A stretch of DNA of 64,000 nt, taken from NCBI RefSeq assembly GCF_020037015.1, contig NZ_JAIQDE010000002.1, forward strand, positions 248,001 to 312,000, read 5' to 3'. Source of the stretch: Corallococcus sp. AS-1-6. Its GTDB lineage: Bacteria; Myxococcota; Myxococcia; Myxococcales; Myxococcaceae. Under the pieces are notes generated by a model. That model saw nothing but the letters and a program-made list of their open reading frames with translations. It was not told the origin of the DNA and searched no databases. Of this stretch, positions 52,314 through 62,073 are shown piece by piece (position 1 is the first letter of the stretch; each line of letters starts with the position of its first letter). A program made the translations under genes and the position numbers.

Positions 52314-54307
52314 GTCGTCACCTCGCGCAGCAGTCGCACGATCTGGTCCTCGGCGGCCTTGAGCTCGACGTCGATCTCGGTAAGCCCGCGCGGTGGCGTG
52401 AACACGTAGAAGTGCCGGTTGAAGTTGATCTCGTAGCCGACCTTGTCCTTGCTCCGGTCCGGCCAAGCGTCCGGCACGTGCGGCTTCACCTCGCGCTCGA
52501 AGTACGCATCCACGTCCTCCGTGAGCGGCACGTTCTCGAAGTCGCGCAGGTCGGCGTCGGCCTCGAAGCCCGAGCCACGACCACCCATCGGCACGGGCTC
52601 GGCCTTCGCGTCGCGCTGCGTGAACACCGAGCGAAACAGCTTCTGCTCGGCCGTCTTCCAGCGGCTACCGCGCTTCTTCAGGAGGGCCTCGATCTCGTCC
52701 CACGTCGCCGGCCAGTCCTGGCGCGGCTCGCGGCCGAGCGCCTTGTCGATGGCCTGCACGTCGTCGAGCAGGTGCGGGCAGGCGTCGAGGAAGCGCGCTT
52801 TGTCGTCGGTCGTCATCTGGTAGCGCAGGCGCAGCGGGCGCTCGACGGTGACGCGCGTGTAGCCAAAGTCGGCGTTGTCGAAAATCTTCGAGCGCGGGCC
52901 TTCCTCGAAGTTGCCGTACACACGCACGATCTCGTCGATCTGCGCGATCGTCATGTGCCGGCGCTTGTCGCCGAGGCTGCGTTTGCTGTCCTCGCTGCCC
53001 CCCGCCGTCCACACGTCGCGCGCGTCGAGCAACTGCACCTTGCCCTTGCGCCGCTTCTCCTTGCGGTTGGTGACGACCCAGACGTAGGTGCCGATGCCGG
53101 TGTTGTAGAACATCGACTCCGGCAGCGCGACGATTGCCTCGAGCCAGTCGTTCTCAAGCAGCCACCTGCGGATCTCGCTCTCGCCCGAGCCCGCGCCCCC
53201 AGTGAACATGGGCGACCCGGAGAAGACGATCGCGAGCCGCGAGCCCTCCTTGTGCTCCTTCGGCTTCACGTCCTCGCGCTTGCTCCACATGTGCTGCAGG
53301 AACAGCAGCGCGCCGTCGTTCACGCGCGGCAGGCCCGCGCCGAACCGGCCGTCGAAGCCGCGCTTCTCGTGCTCCTTCTGGATCTCCTTCTGCTGTTTCT
53401 TCCAATCGACGCCGAAGGGCGGGTTGCTGAGGAAGTAGTCGAAGGTCTCGTTCTGGAACTGGTCCTCGGTGAAAATGTCGCCGAAGCGCACGTCATCCGC
53501 GCCACCGTCCTTGTTCACCTCCTTCATCAGCATGTCGGAGGCCGCCGTGGCGAACGCGCGCTTGTTGTAGTCCTGGCCGTGGACGTAGAGCGTCGCGTCG
53601 CGATGGTGTGCGGCCATGTAACGCTTGGCCTCGGCGAGCATGCCGCCGGTGCCGCACGCCGGGTCGAGCAGTCGGGCGATGGCGTCGGGTTGGGAGAGAA
53701 ACCTCTCGCCGACGGAGTCCGTGAACAGGAGGTGGACCATCAGCGTGATCACTTCCCGGGGGGTGAAGTGGTCACCGGCTGTCTCGTTCGCGAGTTCGTT
53801 GAACCGCCGGATGAGGTTCTCGAAAATGCGCCCCATCTCTTCGTTCGGCACGTTCGACGGGTGGAGGTCGACGTCGGCGAACTTCGAGACCACCAGGTAG
53901 AGGATGTTCGCCTCGTGCATCTTCTCGATCTCGGCTTCGAACTCGAAGTACTCGAAGATGCGCTGGACGTTCGCCGAGAAGCCCTTGATGTAGCTGACCA
54001 GGTGCTTGTTGATGTTGTCCGGGTCACCCTTGAGCTTCTCGAAGTCGAGCGGCGAATGGTTGTGAAAGCGCTGGCCCGCGACCTTGTTCAGCGTGGTGTC
54101 GAGCGCGTCGCCCGCGAGCTTGCCGCCCTTGTACTTCTCGTGCGCGGCAACGACCTTGGCCTTCGTCTTAGCGAGCACGCAGTCGAAGCGACGTAGCACC
54201 GTCATCGGCAGCATCACGCGCTCGTACTGCGGCGGGCGGTAGGGGCCTCGCAGGAGGTCGGCGATCTGCCAGATGAGGTTCGCGAAGGTGTTGTGATCAG
54301 AAGTCAT
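52310..54307 (-). CDS. hsdM: Type I RM methyltransferase subunit HsdM
   Basis: 665 aa N6-adenine methyltransferase. N-terminal helical domain, then the catalytic domain with LLDPACGTGGMLAEAKRYM (SAM motif) and FDYFLSNPPFGVDW (NPPF catalytic motif). HFTPREVITLMVHLLF is typical. The C-terminal ~120 residues form the HsdM tail. First intact gene of the operon; a broken AlpA-type gene lies just upstream. Confidence 0.95.
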   Translation of the reverse strand: MTSDHNTFANLIWQIADLLRGPYRPPQYERVMLPMTVLRRFDCVLAKTKAKVVAAHEKYKGGKLAGDALDTTLNKVAGQRFHNHSPLDFEKLKGDPDNINKHLVSYIKGFSANVQRIFEYFEFEAEIEKMHEANILYLVVSKFADVDLHPSNVPNEEMGRIFENLIRRFNELANETAGDHFTPREVITLMVHLLFTDSVGERFLSQPDAIARLLDPACGTGGMLAEAKRYMAAHHRDATLYVHGQDYNKRAFATAASDMLMKEVNKDGGADDVRFGDIFTEDQFQNETFDYFLSNPPFGVDWKKQQKEIQKEHEKRGFDGRFGAGLPRVNDGALLFLQHMWSKREDVKPKEHKEGSRLAIVFSGSPMFTGGAGSGESEIRRWLLENDWLEAIVALPESMFYNTGIGTYVWVVTNRKEKRRKGKVQLLDARDVWTAGGSEDSKRSLGDKRRHMTIAQIDEIVRVYGNFEEGPRSKIFDNADFGYTRVTVERPLRLRYQMTTDDKARFLDACPHLLDDVQAIDKALGREPRQDWPATWDEIEALLKKRGSRWKTAEQKLFRSVFTQRDAKAEPVPMGGRGSGFEADADLRDFENVPLTEDVDAYFEREVKPHVPDAWPDRSKDKVGYEINFNRHFYVFTPPRGLTEIDVELKAAEDQIVRLLREVTT

Positions 54308-54351
54308 GTTCGGCGTCCGTCGAGCGAATGCGTGCGCAAGTGGATGAAGCC

Positions 54352-54554
54352 CTAGCCGTCATCGCGCCCGTCCTCGAGCCGCAGCGCGACCTTCTACTGC
54401 TCGTTCCACGCGTCGATGTCGTCGCGATTGAGCCACCACTGCCCGCGCATCTTGAAGGCAGGGAACTCGCCCTTTGGGCCATCGTGTAGACGGTTTTCTC
54501 CGCGACCTTCAGCAACTGGGCGACCCCGGGCAGTGTGAGAATCTCGTCCGGCAT
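54352..54554 (-). pseudogene. Frameshifted AlpA-type HTH (excisionase-like) gene
   Basis: Start ATG 54554: MPDEILTLPGVAQLLKVAEK, then TVYTMAQ, a MerR/AlpA-type winged HTH often found before hsdM. After GCC CAA the frame is off by one; in the shifted frame the expected continuation appears (GEFPAFKMRGQWWLNRDDID, ending AWNEQ) up to TAG 54396-54394. Past that stop KVALRLEDGRDDG continues to TAG 54354, as if CAG had mutated to TAG. So there is one indel and one nonsense change. It was probably the operon's regulator or an excisionase of the carrying element. Confidence 0.7.
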
Positions 54555-54695
54555 TTGGACCAGGCTCCACCTGGGCAGCGGTTGGCAGACATTGCCAGCC
54601 GCCGCTAGGTTACACCTGGGAGTACGGGGGCCCAGCGTTCTCGGGCCGTCGTGCTTCTCGGGTCCGCTCGCCACACCGTCCGCTGCTCGGCTCAC

Positions 54696-54896
54696 TTTCC
54701 CGGCGTGCGCCACCGCATTGAGGGGGCGCTCGGCCATGAGCTCGGCGCCATCAACGGCTTCTAGCGCCAACACGAGGTCTTGGAGATGGGGCGCCAGCAT
54801 GAATAGGTCGAAGATCTGTGTCACCCGCCCCCGCGTCAGCCCCAACGTCCTCGCCACGGCAGCCCGCAGGAGGTGGTGGTTCTCATCTCGGACACG
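54696..54896 (-). pseudogene. Remnant of a phage-type HTH protein
   Basis: About 67 codons resembling a small HTH family often found near recombinases in phage-derived regions: VARTLGLTRGRVTQIFDLFM, then LAPHLQDLVLALEAVDGAEL. Sequences on both sides in the same frame are featureless, and the frame overlaps other debris, so this is a fragment. Confidence 0.5.
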
Positions 54897-55196
54897 CGCC
54901 TCCCGGAGGACCGACGCATCCTCGTTCCCTCCCGGCGTGGAGAGCACCGGCGTGCCCCCGTCGTCCGCGGGCAGCTCCTGGAGGACCTCAAGCTGCTCGG
55001 CATGCGAAGCAGACGGGGCCACGACACCCGCCGCACCTTCATCAGACTGGCACTGGCGGAAGGAGCGGACCGGGACAAGAGCGCCTGGGTCACGCACGGG
55101 CCGAATGGGGACTTCGTGAGCCTCTACACGACGGTCACCGCAGAGTCGCTCCGTGCGGAGGTGGCGAAGCCGAGGTCGAACTCCGGCCTCCGTTGA
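54873..55196 (+). pseudogene. C-terminal fragment of a tyrosine recombinase (integrase)
   Basis: 107-codon frame. The part from ~54975 matches the integrase catalytic C-terminus: RGHDTRRTFIRLAL (box II HxxR), WVTHGPNGDFVSLYTT (second His and the nucleophile Tyr), then AEVAKPR. The N-terminal core-binding domain and first Arg box are missing, so it is inactive debris. It lies ~110 bp from the 3' end of tRNA-Leu, a typical integration site, and likely records the element that brought the RM locus. Confidence 0.65.
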
Positions 55197-55262
55197 CACT
55201 GCTGGCAGGGAGCGCGCGGCCCTCGGACGAGGCCCGAGAGCTACAGTCCAGAGCCTGAAACG

Positions 55263-55300
55263 ACAAGAGCCCCCGAGTCTTTCGACTCGGAGGCTCTTGT
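55263..55300. terminator. Terminator hairpin after tRNA-Leu
   Basis: 17-bp arms (ACAAGAGCCCCCGAGTC / GACTCGGAGGCTCTTGT) with one mismatch and a TTTC loop, 7 bp beyond the 3' end of the tRNA; on the minus strand it is followed by CGTTTC. Confidence 0.75.
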
Positions 55301-55306
55301 TCGGAG

Positions 55307-55388
55307 TGCCCAGGGCGGGATTCGAACCCGCACACCTTTCGGCGCCACCCCCTCAAGATGGTGTGTCTACCAGTTCCACCACCTGGGC
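55307..55388 (-). tRNA. tRNA-Leu (anticodon GAG)
   Basis: Minus-strand cloverleaf: acceptor arms GCCCAGG/CCTGGGC, anticodon stem CCATC/GGTGG around the loop TTGAGGG (GAG), T-arm with GGTTCGAATCC, and a long variable arm of the type II (Leu) class. CCA is not encoded. Integrase debris lies just beyond its 3' end. Confidence 0.93.
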
Positions 55389-55473
55389 GTTTCGGCGGGG
55401 TCCATGTACCGGACCCCGTGGATTCACGCAACAACCATTTCAACGGTCGCGTGAATCCGATGCTTCCTGACGA

Positions 55474-55875
55474 CTACGGCGCAGGCGTCGTCGGCGCGGG
55501 AGCCTGCTGGCCCTCCGCCGGCGGCGTCGCGGAACGCTCCTGCTCCACCGCTCCCGGAGCAGCAGGCGCCGGCGTCGTGGCTCCCGGGGTCGCCGGGGCC
55601 GTCTTCGCCGGCGGCGTCGCCACGGAGCCCCCCGCGGCCACCGAGCCGCGCAGGCCCACGAACGACAGGCCCAGCGAGGTCAGGAAGAACAAGCCGGCGC
55701 AGACGCCCGTCAGCTTGCTCAAGAAGGTCACCGCGCCGCGGCCACCGAAGGCGCTCGTCGCGGCGCCGCCACCGAGGGCGGAACCCATGCCGGCGTCCTT
55801 CCCCGGCTGCAGCAAGATGACGAAGATCATGAACACGCAGAGCAGGACGTGCACGATCGTGAAGAAGGTCAGCAT
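55474..55875 (-). CDS. secG: Preprotein translocase subunit SecG
   Basis: 133 aa. Two transmembrane helices: FTIVHVLLCVFMIFVILLQ, then the GGGAATSAFGGRGAVTFLSK loop and CAGLFFLTSLGLSFVGL. This is canonical SecG, part of SecYEG. A Pro/Ala/Thr-rich cytoplasmic tail of ~60 residues is longer than in E. coli but common in myxobacteria. ATG 55875 is preferred over TTG 55887, which has no properly spaced RBS. Follows tpiA, a widespread gene order. Confidence 0.92.
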   Translation of the reverse strand: MLTFFTIVHVLLCVFMIFVILLQPGKDAGMGSALGGGAATSAFGGRGAVTFLSKLTGVCAGLFFLTSLGLSFVGLRGSVAAGGSVATPPAKTAPATPGATTPAPAAPGAVEQERSATPPAEGQQAPAPTTPAP

Positions 55876-55959
55876 GGGTGTTCCCAACGCTCCGTGAAAA
55901 GAGGGCGCAACCTACACAAAGTGGTCAACGGGTGACAACTTCTAACGGGGAGGACGGCC

Positions 55960-56721
55960 TCAGCCAGCCGCCTTGACGATGGCCACGAAGTCCGCCGCCT
56001 TGAGGCTCGCTCCCCCCACGAGCGCCCCGTCCACGTCCGGCTGACCCAGCAATTCCGCCGCGTTGTCCGGCTTCACGCTGCCGCCGTACTGGATGCGCAC
56101 CCGCTCGGCCGTCCCCTCGTCGTACATCCGGGTCAGCAGGCCCCGGATGGCCGCGTGGACCTCCTGCGCCTGCGCCGTCGTCGCCGTCCGGCCGGTGCCA
56201 ATCGCCCACACCGGCTCGTACGCCAGCACGAACGCCGCCACGTCCGCCCCGGAGAAGCCCTCCAGCGCGCCCCGCACCTGGCGCTCCACCACCGTGAGCG
56301 TCTGGTTCGACTCGCGCTCGGCCAGCGTCTCGCCCACGCAGACGATGGGCGTCATCCCGGCGGCCTTCACCGCCTTCGCCCGCTTGTTCACCGTGGCGTC
56401 CGTCTCACCGAAGAACTGCCGGCGCTCCGAGTGCCCCACGATGACGTAGGCGCACCCCAGCTCCGCCAGCATCGGCGCGCTGATTTCGCCCGTGAAGGCG
56501 CCCGAGGACTCCCAGTGGCAGTTCTGCGCCGCCAACTGGAGGGGCGCCCCCTCCAGCGCGACGTGCAGGGGCTGCAACGCCACGAACGGAGGCGCGATGG
56601 CCACCTCCACCTTGTCGCCCAGCGCCGCCACCGCGCCGCGAAGCTCCCGCACCAGCGCCAGCGCTTCCGGCACCGTCTTGTTCATCTTCCAGTTGCCAGC
56701 GACGATCTTCCGACGAGCCAT
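55960..56721 (-). CDS. tpiA: Triosephosphate isomerase
   Basis: 253 aa glycolytic TIM barrel interconverting DHAP and glyceraldehyde-3-phosphate. Active-site residues are present: Lys in GNWKMNKT, His in [15 protein letters not shown], Glu in [13 protein letters not shown]; the phosphate loop is [11 protein letters not shown]. Last enzyme of the gap-pgk-tpiA cluster, 36 bp after pgk. Confidence 0.97.
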   Translation of the reverse strand: MARRKIVAGNWKMNKTVPEALALVRELRGAVAALGDKVEVAIAPPFVALQPLHVALEGAPLQLAAQNCHWESSGAFTGEISAPMLAELGCAYVIVGHSERRQFFGETDATVNKRAKAVKAAGMTPIVCVGETLAERESNQTLTVVERQVRGALEGFSGADVAAFVLAYEPVWAIGTGRTATTAQAQEVHAAIRGLLTRMYDEGTAERVRIQYGGSVKPDNAAELLGQPDVDGALVGGASLKAADFVAIVKAAG

Positions 56722-56757
56722 CGAGGTGTCTCCCCCGGTGCGTACCGCGTGGGTGCC

Positions 56758-57951
56758 CTACTTCGTCTCCAGCGCCTTGATGCCAGGCAGCGGCTGGCCC
56801 TCCAGGAACTCCAGCGACGCGCCGCCGCCCGTGGACACGTGGCTCATCTTGTCCGCGTAGCCCATCTGCTCCACCGCCGCCGCGCTGTCGCCGCCGCCAA
56901 TCACCGTGACGGCGTCCTTGTTGATGGCCATCGCCGCGGCCACCGAGCGCGTGCCCTCCGCGAACTTGTCGACCTCGAAGCGGCCCATGGGCCCGTTCCA
57001 CACCACCGTCTTCGCGTCGCGGATGCGCTGCGTGTACATGGCGCGCGTCTTGGGGCCGATGTCCAGGCCCATCATGTCCGCCGGCACCACCTGATCAGGC
57101 GTCTCCCGCACCGGGCCCTTGCCGTCCGGATCCGCGCAGACGATGTGGTCGATGGGCAGCACCAGCGGCGTCTTCAGGCGCTTGGCCGTGTCCAGCAGCT
57201 TCGCCGCCAGCGCCAGCTTGTCGCCCTCCTCCACCCGGCTCTTGCCCACCTCAATGCCCTGCGCCTTCAGGAAGGTGTACGCCATGGCGCCGCCCACGAG
57301 CAGCGCGTCCACCTTGGGCAGCAGGCTCTCGATGACCTTGATCTTGTCGCTCACCTTGGAGCCGCCCAGGATGGCCACGAAGGGCTTCTGCGGATTGCGC
57401 AGGACCTTGTCGCCCAGGTACTCGATCTCCTTGCGCATCAGGAGGCCGGCGGCCTTCTCCTTCACGAAGGGCACCATGCCGGCCGTGGACGCGTGCGCGC
57501 GGTGCGCCGTGCCGAACGCGTCGTTGACGTAGACGTCCGCCAGCGCCGCCAGCTCGCGCGCGAAGGCCTCGTCGTTCGCCTCCTCCTCCTTGTGGAAGCG
57601 CAGGTTCTCCAGGAGGAGCACCTGCCCCGCCTTCAGGTCGTTCACCTGCTTCTTCACGTTGTCACCCACGCAGTCGTCCGCGTGGATGACCTCGTGCTTG
57701 CCGCCCAGCAGCTCCGCCAGCTTCTCCGCGACGAGCACCGTGGACAGCTTGGGGTCCGCCCCCTTGGGCCGACCGAGGTGGGACGCCAGGATGACCTTGC
57801 CGCCCATCTCCAGCGCGCGCCGGATGGTGGGGAGCGCTTCGCGGATGCGGGTGTCGTCGGTGACGCGGCGCCCCTCCAGCGGGACGTTGAAGTCCACGCG
57901 GATGAAGACGCGCTTGCCGGTCAACTGCAGGTCATCGATGTAGCGGATCAT
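56758..57951 (-). CDS. pgk: Phosphoglycerate kinase
   Basis: 397 aa. [14 protein letters not shown] is the substrate-binding opening, [11 protein letters not shown] the second basic patch, and [16 protein letters not shown] plus [13 protein letters not shown] the nucleotide domain. Makes ATP from 1,3-bisphosphoglycerate. About 50 bp after gap. Confidence 0.97.
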   Translation of the reverse strand: MIRYIDDLQLTGKRVFIRVDFNVPLEGRRVTDDTRIREALPTIRRALEMGGKVILASHLGRPKGADPKLSTVLVAEKLAELLGGKHEVIHADDCVGDNVKKQVNDLKAGQVLLLENLRFHKEEEANDEAFARELAALADVYVNDAFGTAHRAHASTAGMVPFVKEKAAGLLMRKEIEYLGDKVLRNPQKPFVAILGGSKVSDKIKVIESLLPKVDALLVGGAMAYTFLKAQGIEVGKSRVEEGDKLALAAKLLDTAKRLKTPLVLPIDHIVCADPDGKGPVRETPDQVVPADMMGLDIGPKTRAMYTQRIRDAKTVVWNGPMGRFEVDKFAEGTRSVAAAMAINKDAVTVIGGGDSAAAVEQMGYADKMSHVSTGGGASLEFLEGQPLPGIKALETK

Positions 57952-58002
57952 CTTGGGTGTCCCTTGTGCCTGTCTCGGTCGGCCTGATGTGACGGGGAGG
58001 CG

Positions 58003-59016
58003 CTACGCCACGCCCTTGGACACGAGGAACTTCGCCGTGTCGACCATGCGGTTGGAGAAGCCCCACTCGTTGTCGTACCAGGCCATGACCTTGAGCAGGT
58101 TGTCGCCCATCACGTAGCAGTTGGTCGCGTCGAAGATGGCCGAGTGCGGGTTGCCGTTGTAGTCCACGGACACCGTCTGCGCGTCGCTGAACTCCAGCAC
58201 GCCCTTGAGCGGGCCGTTGGCGGCGGCCTTCATCGCGGCGATGACCTCTTCGGCGGTGACCTTCTTGGAGGTGTTCACCGTCAGGTCCACCAGGGACACG
58301 TTCGGGGTGGGGACGCGGACGGACAGGCCGTGCATCTTGCCCTTGAGCGACGGGAGCACCTCACCGATGGCCTTCGCGGCGCCGGTGCTGGTGGGGATCA
58401 TGGACAGCGCGGCGGCGCGGGCGCGGCGCATGTCGTCGTGGGTGAGGTCCAGGATGCGCTGGTCGTTGGTGTAGCTGTGCACCGTCGTCATCAGGCCCTT
58501 CTCGATGCCGAAGTTGTCCACCAGCACCTTGGCGATGGGCGCCAGGCAGTTGGTGGTGCACGAGGCGTTGGACACGATGTGGTGCTTGGCCGGGTCGTAC
58601 TCGTTGTGGTTGATGCCGTACGCGATGGTCAGGTCCGGGCCCTTGGCCGGCGCGGAGATGATGACCTTCTTGGCGCCCGCGGCCAGGTGCTTGGCGGCGG
58701 CGTCACGGGCCGTGAAGCGGCCGGTGCACTCCATCACCACGTCCACGTTCATGTTCTTCCAGGGCAGCGCGGACGGGTCCTTCTCCGCGGTGACGGCGAT
58801 CTCCTTGCCGTTCACCACGATGCCCTTGTCCGTGTGCGAGACCTCGCCCGGCCACGTGCGGTGCACGGAGTCGTACTTGAACAGGTGGGCCAGCGCCGCC
58901 GGCTTGTCGAGGTCGTTGATGGCGACGATCTCGAGGTCTTCCTTGCGGCTGAGCGCGGCGCGCAGGATGCAGCGACCGATACGACCGAAGCCGTTGATGG
59001 CGAGCTTGATGGCCAT
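58003..59016 (-). CDS. gap: Glyceraldehyde-3-phosphate dehydrogenase, type I
   Basis: 337 aa. NAD-binding INGFGRIGRCILRAAL, catalytic SNASCTTNCLAPIAK (Cys), NDLDKPAALAHLFKYDSVH (NAD-preferring Asp), and WYDNEWGFSNRMVDT at the C-terminus. First gene of the cluster and likely the promoter-proximal one; ~100 bp separate it from the amidase gene upstream. Confidence 0.97.
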   Translation of the reverse strand: MAIKLAINGFGRIGRCILRAALSRKEDLEIVAINDLDKPAALAHLFKYDSVHRTWPGEVSHTDKGIVVNGKEIAVTAEKDPSALPWKNMNVDVVMECTGRFTARDAAAKHLAAGAKKVIISAPAKGPDLTIAYGINHNEYDPAKHHIVSNASCTTNCLAPIAKVLVDNFGIEKGLMTTVHSYTNDQRILDLTHDDMRRARAAALSMIPTSTGAAKAIGEVLPSLKGKMHGLSVRVPTPNVSLVDLTVNTSKKVTAEEVIAAMKAAANGPLKGVLEFSDAQTVSVDYNGNPHSAIFDATNCYVMGDNLLKVMAWYDNEWGFSNRMVDTAKFLVSKGVA

Positions 59017-59113
59017 GGTGTTTTCCGTCTCCTTGAAGGAGTGGGCCTTCGCGGCCCACCGTCATGAATCTCGTAAAGAAGGCGGGCGACCGTAGGCAGG
59101 CGCCCCCGCCGAG

Positions 59114-61993
59114 TCAACGCTTCGCGTGGGCCGCTTTCGCGCGTGCACGCCGGAGCTGAACAATCACCCCGACCAACAGCCAGAGCCCGGAGGCCGTTCC
59201 CGCTCCCGCCCCGCACCCGCACCCGCTGTCCCCCTTGGGGGAATAGTCGTTGGGGAGCGCCGGGACCACCGTCGGTTCCGGCGGCGGCGGCGGTGGCGGC
59301 GGCTGCACGGGCGGATGCGGATCCACCTCCCGCACCGCCACGCAGGACGACAGCGGCCGGGGGCTGACCGCGGGCACCGCGTCCGCCTCGGGCAGGGCCG
59401 GCGCCTGGGCGACGATTCCCGAACGCACCAGGAACGCGCCCACCAGCCGCGAACGCTCACGATTGGACGCAAGGCCCTCGAACGGGAAGCCCAGCACCAG
59501 CACCTGGCCCGCGGGCGCCGTCCCGGACAGGACCGCCGCGCCCAGGCCGGTGTTGGGGTAGCGGAGCACGCCGGTGGCGCCGCTCGAGGGCAGCAGGATG
59601 TCCGTCACCCCGACCGGGTAGGCCCCGAGCGTCCCGTCGTCCAACGGCGTGGCCGGCAGGTCCGCGAAGATGCCGCCCGCGAAGCCCTCCACCCGGTTGA
59701 GGGCCGAGCCCACCCCGAACGAAGCCCGGAGGATGTCCGCGAGGAAGGCCTTGTCCTCCGCGCTGCCCTGCGAAAGCGTGAACACCGTGCGGCTGCCCGA
59801 CAGCATCAGGTTCCCGCCCCCGGTGACGAACGCGCGCAGGGCGTCCTGCTCCGTCCGCGTCAGGCCCGCGCCCCCCACGCCGCCGCGCCCGGTGGACCAG
59901 TCCACCAGCCGGTAGCCCGTGGGCGACACCAGCCCCGCCGCCACCGCGTTGCCCGTCGCGCTGTCGAAGGCCACCGCCGCCCCAGCGAACGCCGCGCCGT
60001 GCTGGCGCAGGTAGCTGCCGTCGTTCATCGCCTCCAGGTAGACGCGCAGCGGGGCCTCCAGGTCATACGGCGTCTCCAACTCCTCGCCGCACGCCACCGT
60101 GGCGTCCAGCCGCTCGTACGCGTTGACCAGCAGCACCGGCGCCGTGTCCCCCACCCTCACGCCCACCGTGGCGGACGGGAAGGACTCGCCGCCCGCGTTC
60201 ACCGCCGCCACGCGGAAGTAGCGCAGCGTGCCGGGCGACAGCGTGACGGTGGCCGACGTGCTCTGGACCTCCGTGCCCTCGTCCCAGCCGAAGCCGTCCG
60301 CGCTCTGATAGAGCCGGTAGGCCGAGGGAGCGTCCCGCCCCTCCTCCGACGCGACCTGCGGGGGCGCGCTCCACTTCACCTCCACCGCGCCGGGCGTCGC
60401 GTTGCGCGCCACCACCGCTCCCGGCGTCTCCGGCGGCAGGTGCACGGCCGCGCCGTCGCGGGTCGCGAAGTACTTGATGAGCCCCTGCACGATGGAGCGC
60501 GCGGCCACGTGGCGGAAGCGGGCCTCCTTGAGGCTCGCCGCGTCCGCCGTGTTGTCGTGGTACGCCATCTCCAGGAGCACGCTGGGCATCTCCGGGTTGT
60601 GCGTGGGGTTCACCTCGCCCAGGTTCGCCGAGCGCAGGCCGCGCACCCGCCAGTTCGGATCCACCTCGCGCTTCAGGTCCGTCTCGAGCTGGGACAGGAG
60701 CGCGCGCCCCAGCACGTCGCCCCCCTTCACGCCGGTGAAGTTGAGCGTGCCGTCCACCGGGTTCGGCCCGTAGACGTAGGCCTCCGTCCCCCGCACCGTG
60801 CCGGACGAGCCCGCGTTGGAGTGCCACGCGACGTAGACGGCGTCCTCGCCCTCTTCATGCAGCCACGCGGCGAAGCGCGGCCGGGACGTCACGTCCGCGT
60901 TGCGCTCGTTGGACAGCGCGTTGGCCCCTGACGGCGCGTACACGCTGAACGGCGCCCCGCTGTACTGCACGTGGTAGCGCCCGCTCTCCTCGAAGCGCGG
61001 GCGCAAGAGCGGCCCCTGCGCCGCGTCGCCCAGCAGGCCCCGTCCGCCGCCCAGCCGCACCGCGTCCACGGACAGCGTCGCGCCCGCGCCCTGCGCCGAG
61101 TCGTTCTCCAGCACCACCGCGCCGGACTCCGGGTGCTGGCCCGCCTTGAAGTAGAAGCGTCCGAGCAGCACCCACGTCCCGCCGTGGCGCTGCTGGTTCA
61201 CCCGGAAGTGGCTCTCCCCGCCCGCGTGCTTCACCACGTAGTGCGCGTCCGTCGCGCGCGTGGGGTCGGAGCCGTAGGAGACGTAGACGTTGTAGGCCGC
61301 GTCCGCCGGCACGTCCGGCGTCCACGTCGCCTTCGCGGTGGAGGTGGCCGCCGTGTCCAGCGTGCGCGTGGTGCCCAGCGTGAAGGGCTCCACGCCGTTG
61401 CCCATGGGCACGGGCGGAGGCGCCCAGCCCTTCTGCGTGGAGGCGTGGAAGCGCGCGGCGTCCCCTTCCTCCACGTAGCCCGTGCCGCCGTTGTCCACGG
61501 TGGCGAGCAGCGGGTTCAGGTCCGTCTCACGCACGGACACCACCGTGGCGCCCGCCGCCATCAGCAGGGGCTGCAGCTCCTGCGACACCACCTCCGCGGA
61601 GATGAAGTCCTCCACCACGCCCCAGGTGTTGGGCCGCTGCGTGGCCCAGCGCTTCAGGCCGTTGTCCCGGTAGAAGCCGTGGCCCGGGCTCAGGTAGATG
61701 ACCTTGCCGGACAGCGCGCCCTGTCCCCGCCGCGTCTGCGGCACGCCCGCGGCCTTCACGTTGGACTTCGCGGCCCGCGTCTCACGCCGCACCACGGCGG
61801 GCGCGTCCGGCGACAGGCGGCGCTGCTCGTGCGGCCGGGGCGCCGGAGCTGGCAGGTATTGAACACCCGGCGGCTCCAGCCCCAGGTCGTCGCCTTCGAA
61901 GGCTTCGGGGGTGCCCTGCGCGCGGGCGAGGACGGAGGTGCACAGCAGGGTCAGCGCCAGCGAGCGCGACCAGGACGGAAGGGACGTTCGCAT
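59114..61993 (-). CDS. Secreted N-acetylmuramoyl-L-alanine amidase with inserted golvesin-like domain and MYXO-CTERM tail
   Basis: 959 aa. Signal peptide ends near LLCTSVLARAQ. The Amidase_3 zinc domain is split: VIYLSPGHGFYRDN (first His) and, ~250 residues later, YVAWHSNAGSSG (second His) and VLLEMAYHDNTAD (catalytic Glu). Between the halves is a golvesin/Xly CBD-like beta domain (AAYNVYVSYGSDPTRATDAH, then HVVLLGR-type strands). A fibronectin-III-like domain and a ~250-residue C-terminal domain follow. The tail GDSGCGCGAGAG + hydrophobic helix + RRARAK is a MYXO-CTERM sorting signal for surface lipidation. Start ATG 61993; GTG 61996 is equally possible. It cleaves peptidoglycan cross-link stems, at home or on prey. 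Confidence 0.88.
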   Translation of the reverse strand: MRTSLPSWSRSLALTLLCTSVLARAQGTPEAFEGDDLGLEPPGVQYLPAPAPRPHEQRRLSPDAPAVVRRETRAAKSNVKAAGVPQTRRGQGALSGKVIYLSPGHGFYRDNGLKRWATQRPNTWGVVEDFISAEVVSQELQPLLMAAGATVVSVRETDLNPLLATVDNGGTGYVEEGDAARFHASTQKGWAPPPVPMGNGVEPFTLGTTRTLDTAATSTAKATWTPDVPADAAYNVYVSYGSDPTRATDAHYVVKHAGGESHFRVNQQRHGGTWVLLGRFYFKAGQHPESGAVVLENDSAQGAGATLSVDAVRLGGGRGLLGDAAQGPLLRPRFEESGRYHVQYSGAPFSVYAPSGANALSNERNADVTSRPRFAAWLHEEGEDAVYVAWHSNAGSSGTVRGTEAYVYGPNPVDGTLNFTGVKGGDVLGRALLSQLETDLKREVDPNWRVRGLRSANLGEVNPTHNPEMPSVLLEMAYHDNTADAASLKEARFRHVAARSIVQGLIKYFATRDGAAVHLPPETPGAVVARNATPGAVEVKWSAPPQVASEEGRDAPSAYRLYQSADGFGWDEGTEVQSTSATVTLSPGTLRYFRVAAVNAGGESFPSATVGVRVGDTAPVLLVNAYERLDATVACGEELETPYDLEAPLRVYLEAMNDGSYLRQHGAAFAGAAVAFDSATGNAVAAGLVSPTGYRLVDWSTGRGGVGGAGLTRTEQDALRAFVTGGGNLMLSGSRTVFTLSQGSAEDKAFLADILRASFGVGSALNRVEGFAGGIFADLPATPLDDGTLGAYPVGVTDILLPSSGATGVLRYPNTGLGAAVLSGTAPAGQVLVLGFPFEGLASNRERSRLVGAFLVRSGIVAQAPALPEADAVPAVSPRPLSSCVAVREVDPHPPVQPPPPPPPPEPTVVPALPNDYSPKGDSGCGCGAGAGTASGLWLLVGVIVQLRRARAKAAHAKR

Positions 61994-62073
61994 CACGCGA
62001 CCGACCTTACCTGTTCACTCCCCCGCTTCAATCGGACCCGTGGGTGCTAGCCTGCCCACCCCTTCACCTTCCG

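Noticed and set aside
52412-54196. 594-codon frame antisense to hsdM
   Set aside because: Low-complexity Val/Arg/Leu-rich translation; hsdM on the other strand has all catalytic motifs.
54297-55199. 300-codon minus-strand frame read as one intact protein
   Set aside because: Only ~67 codons resemble a known HTH family and the end merges into the frameshifted AlpA-like gene; treated as remnants.
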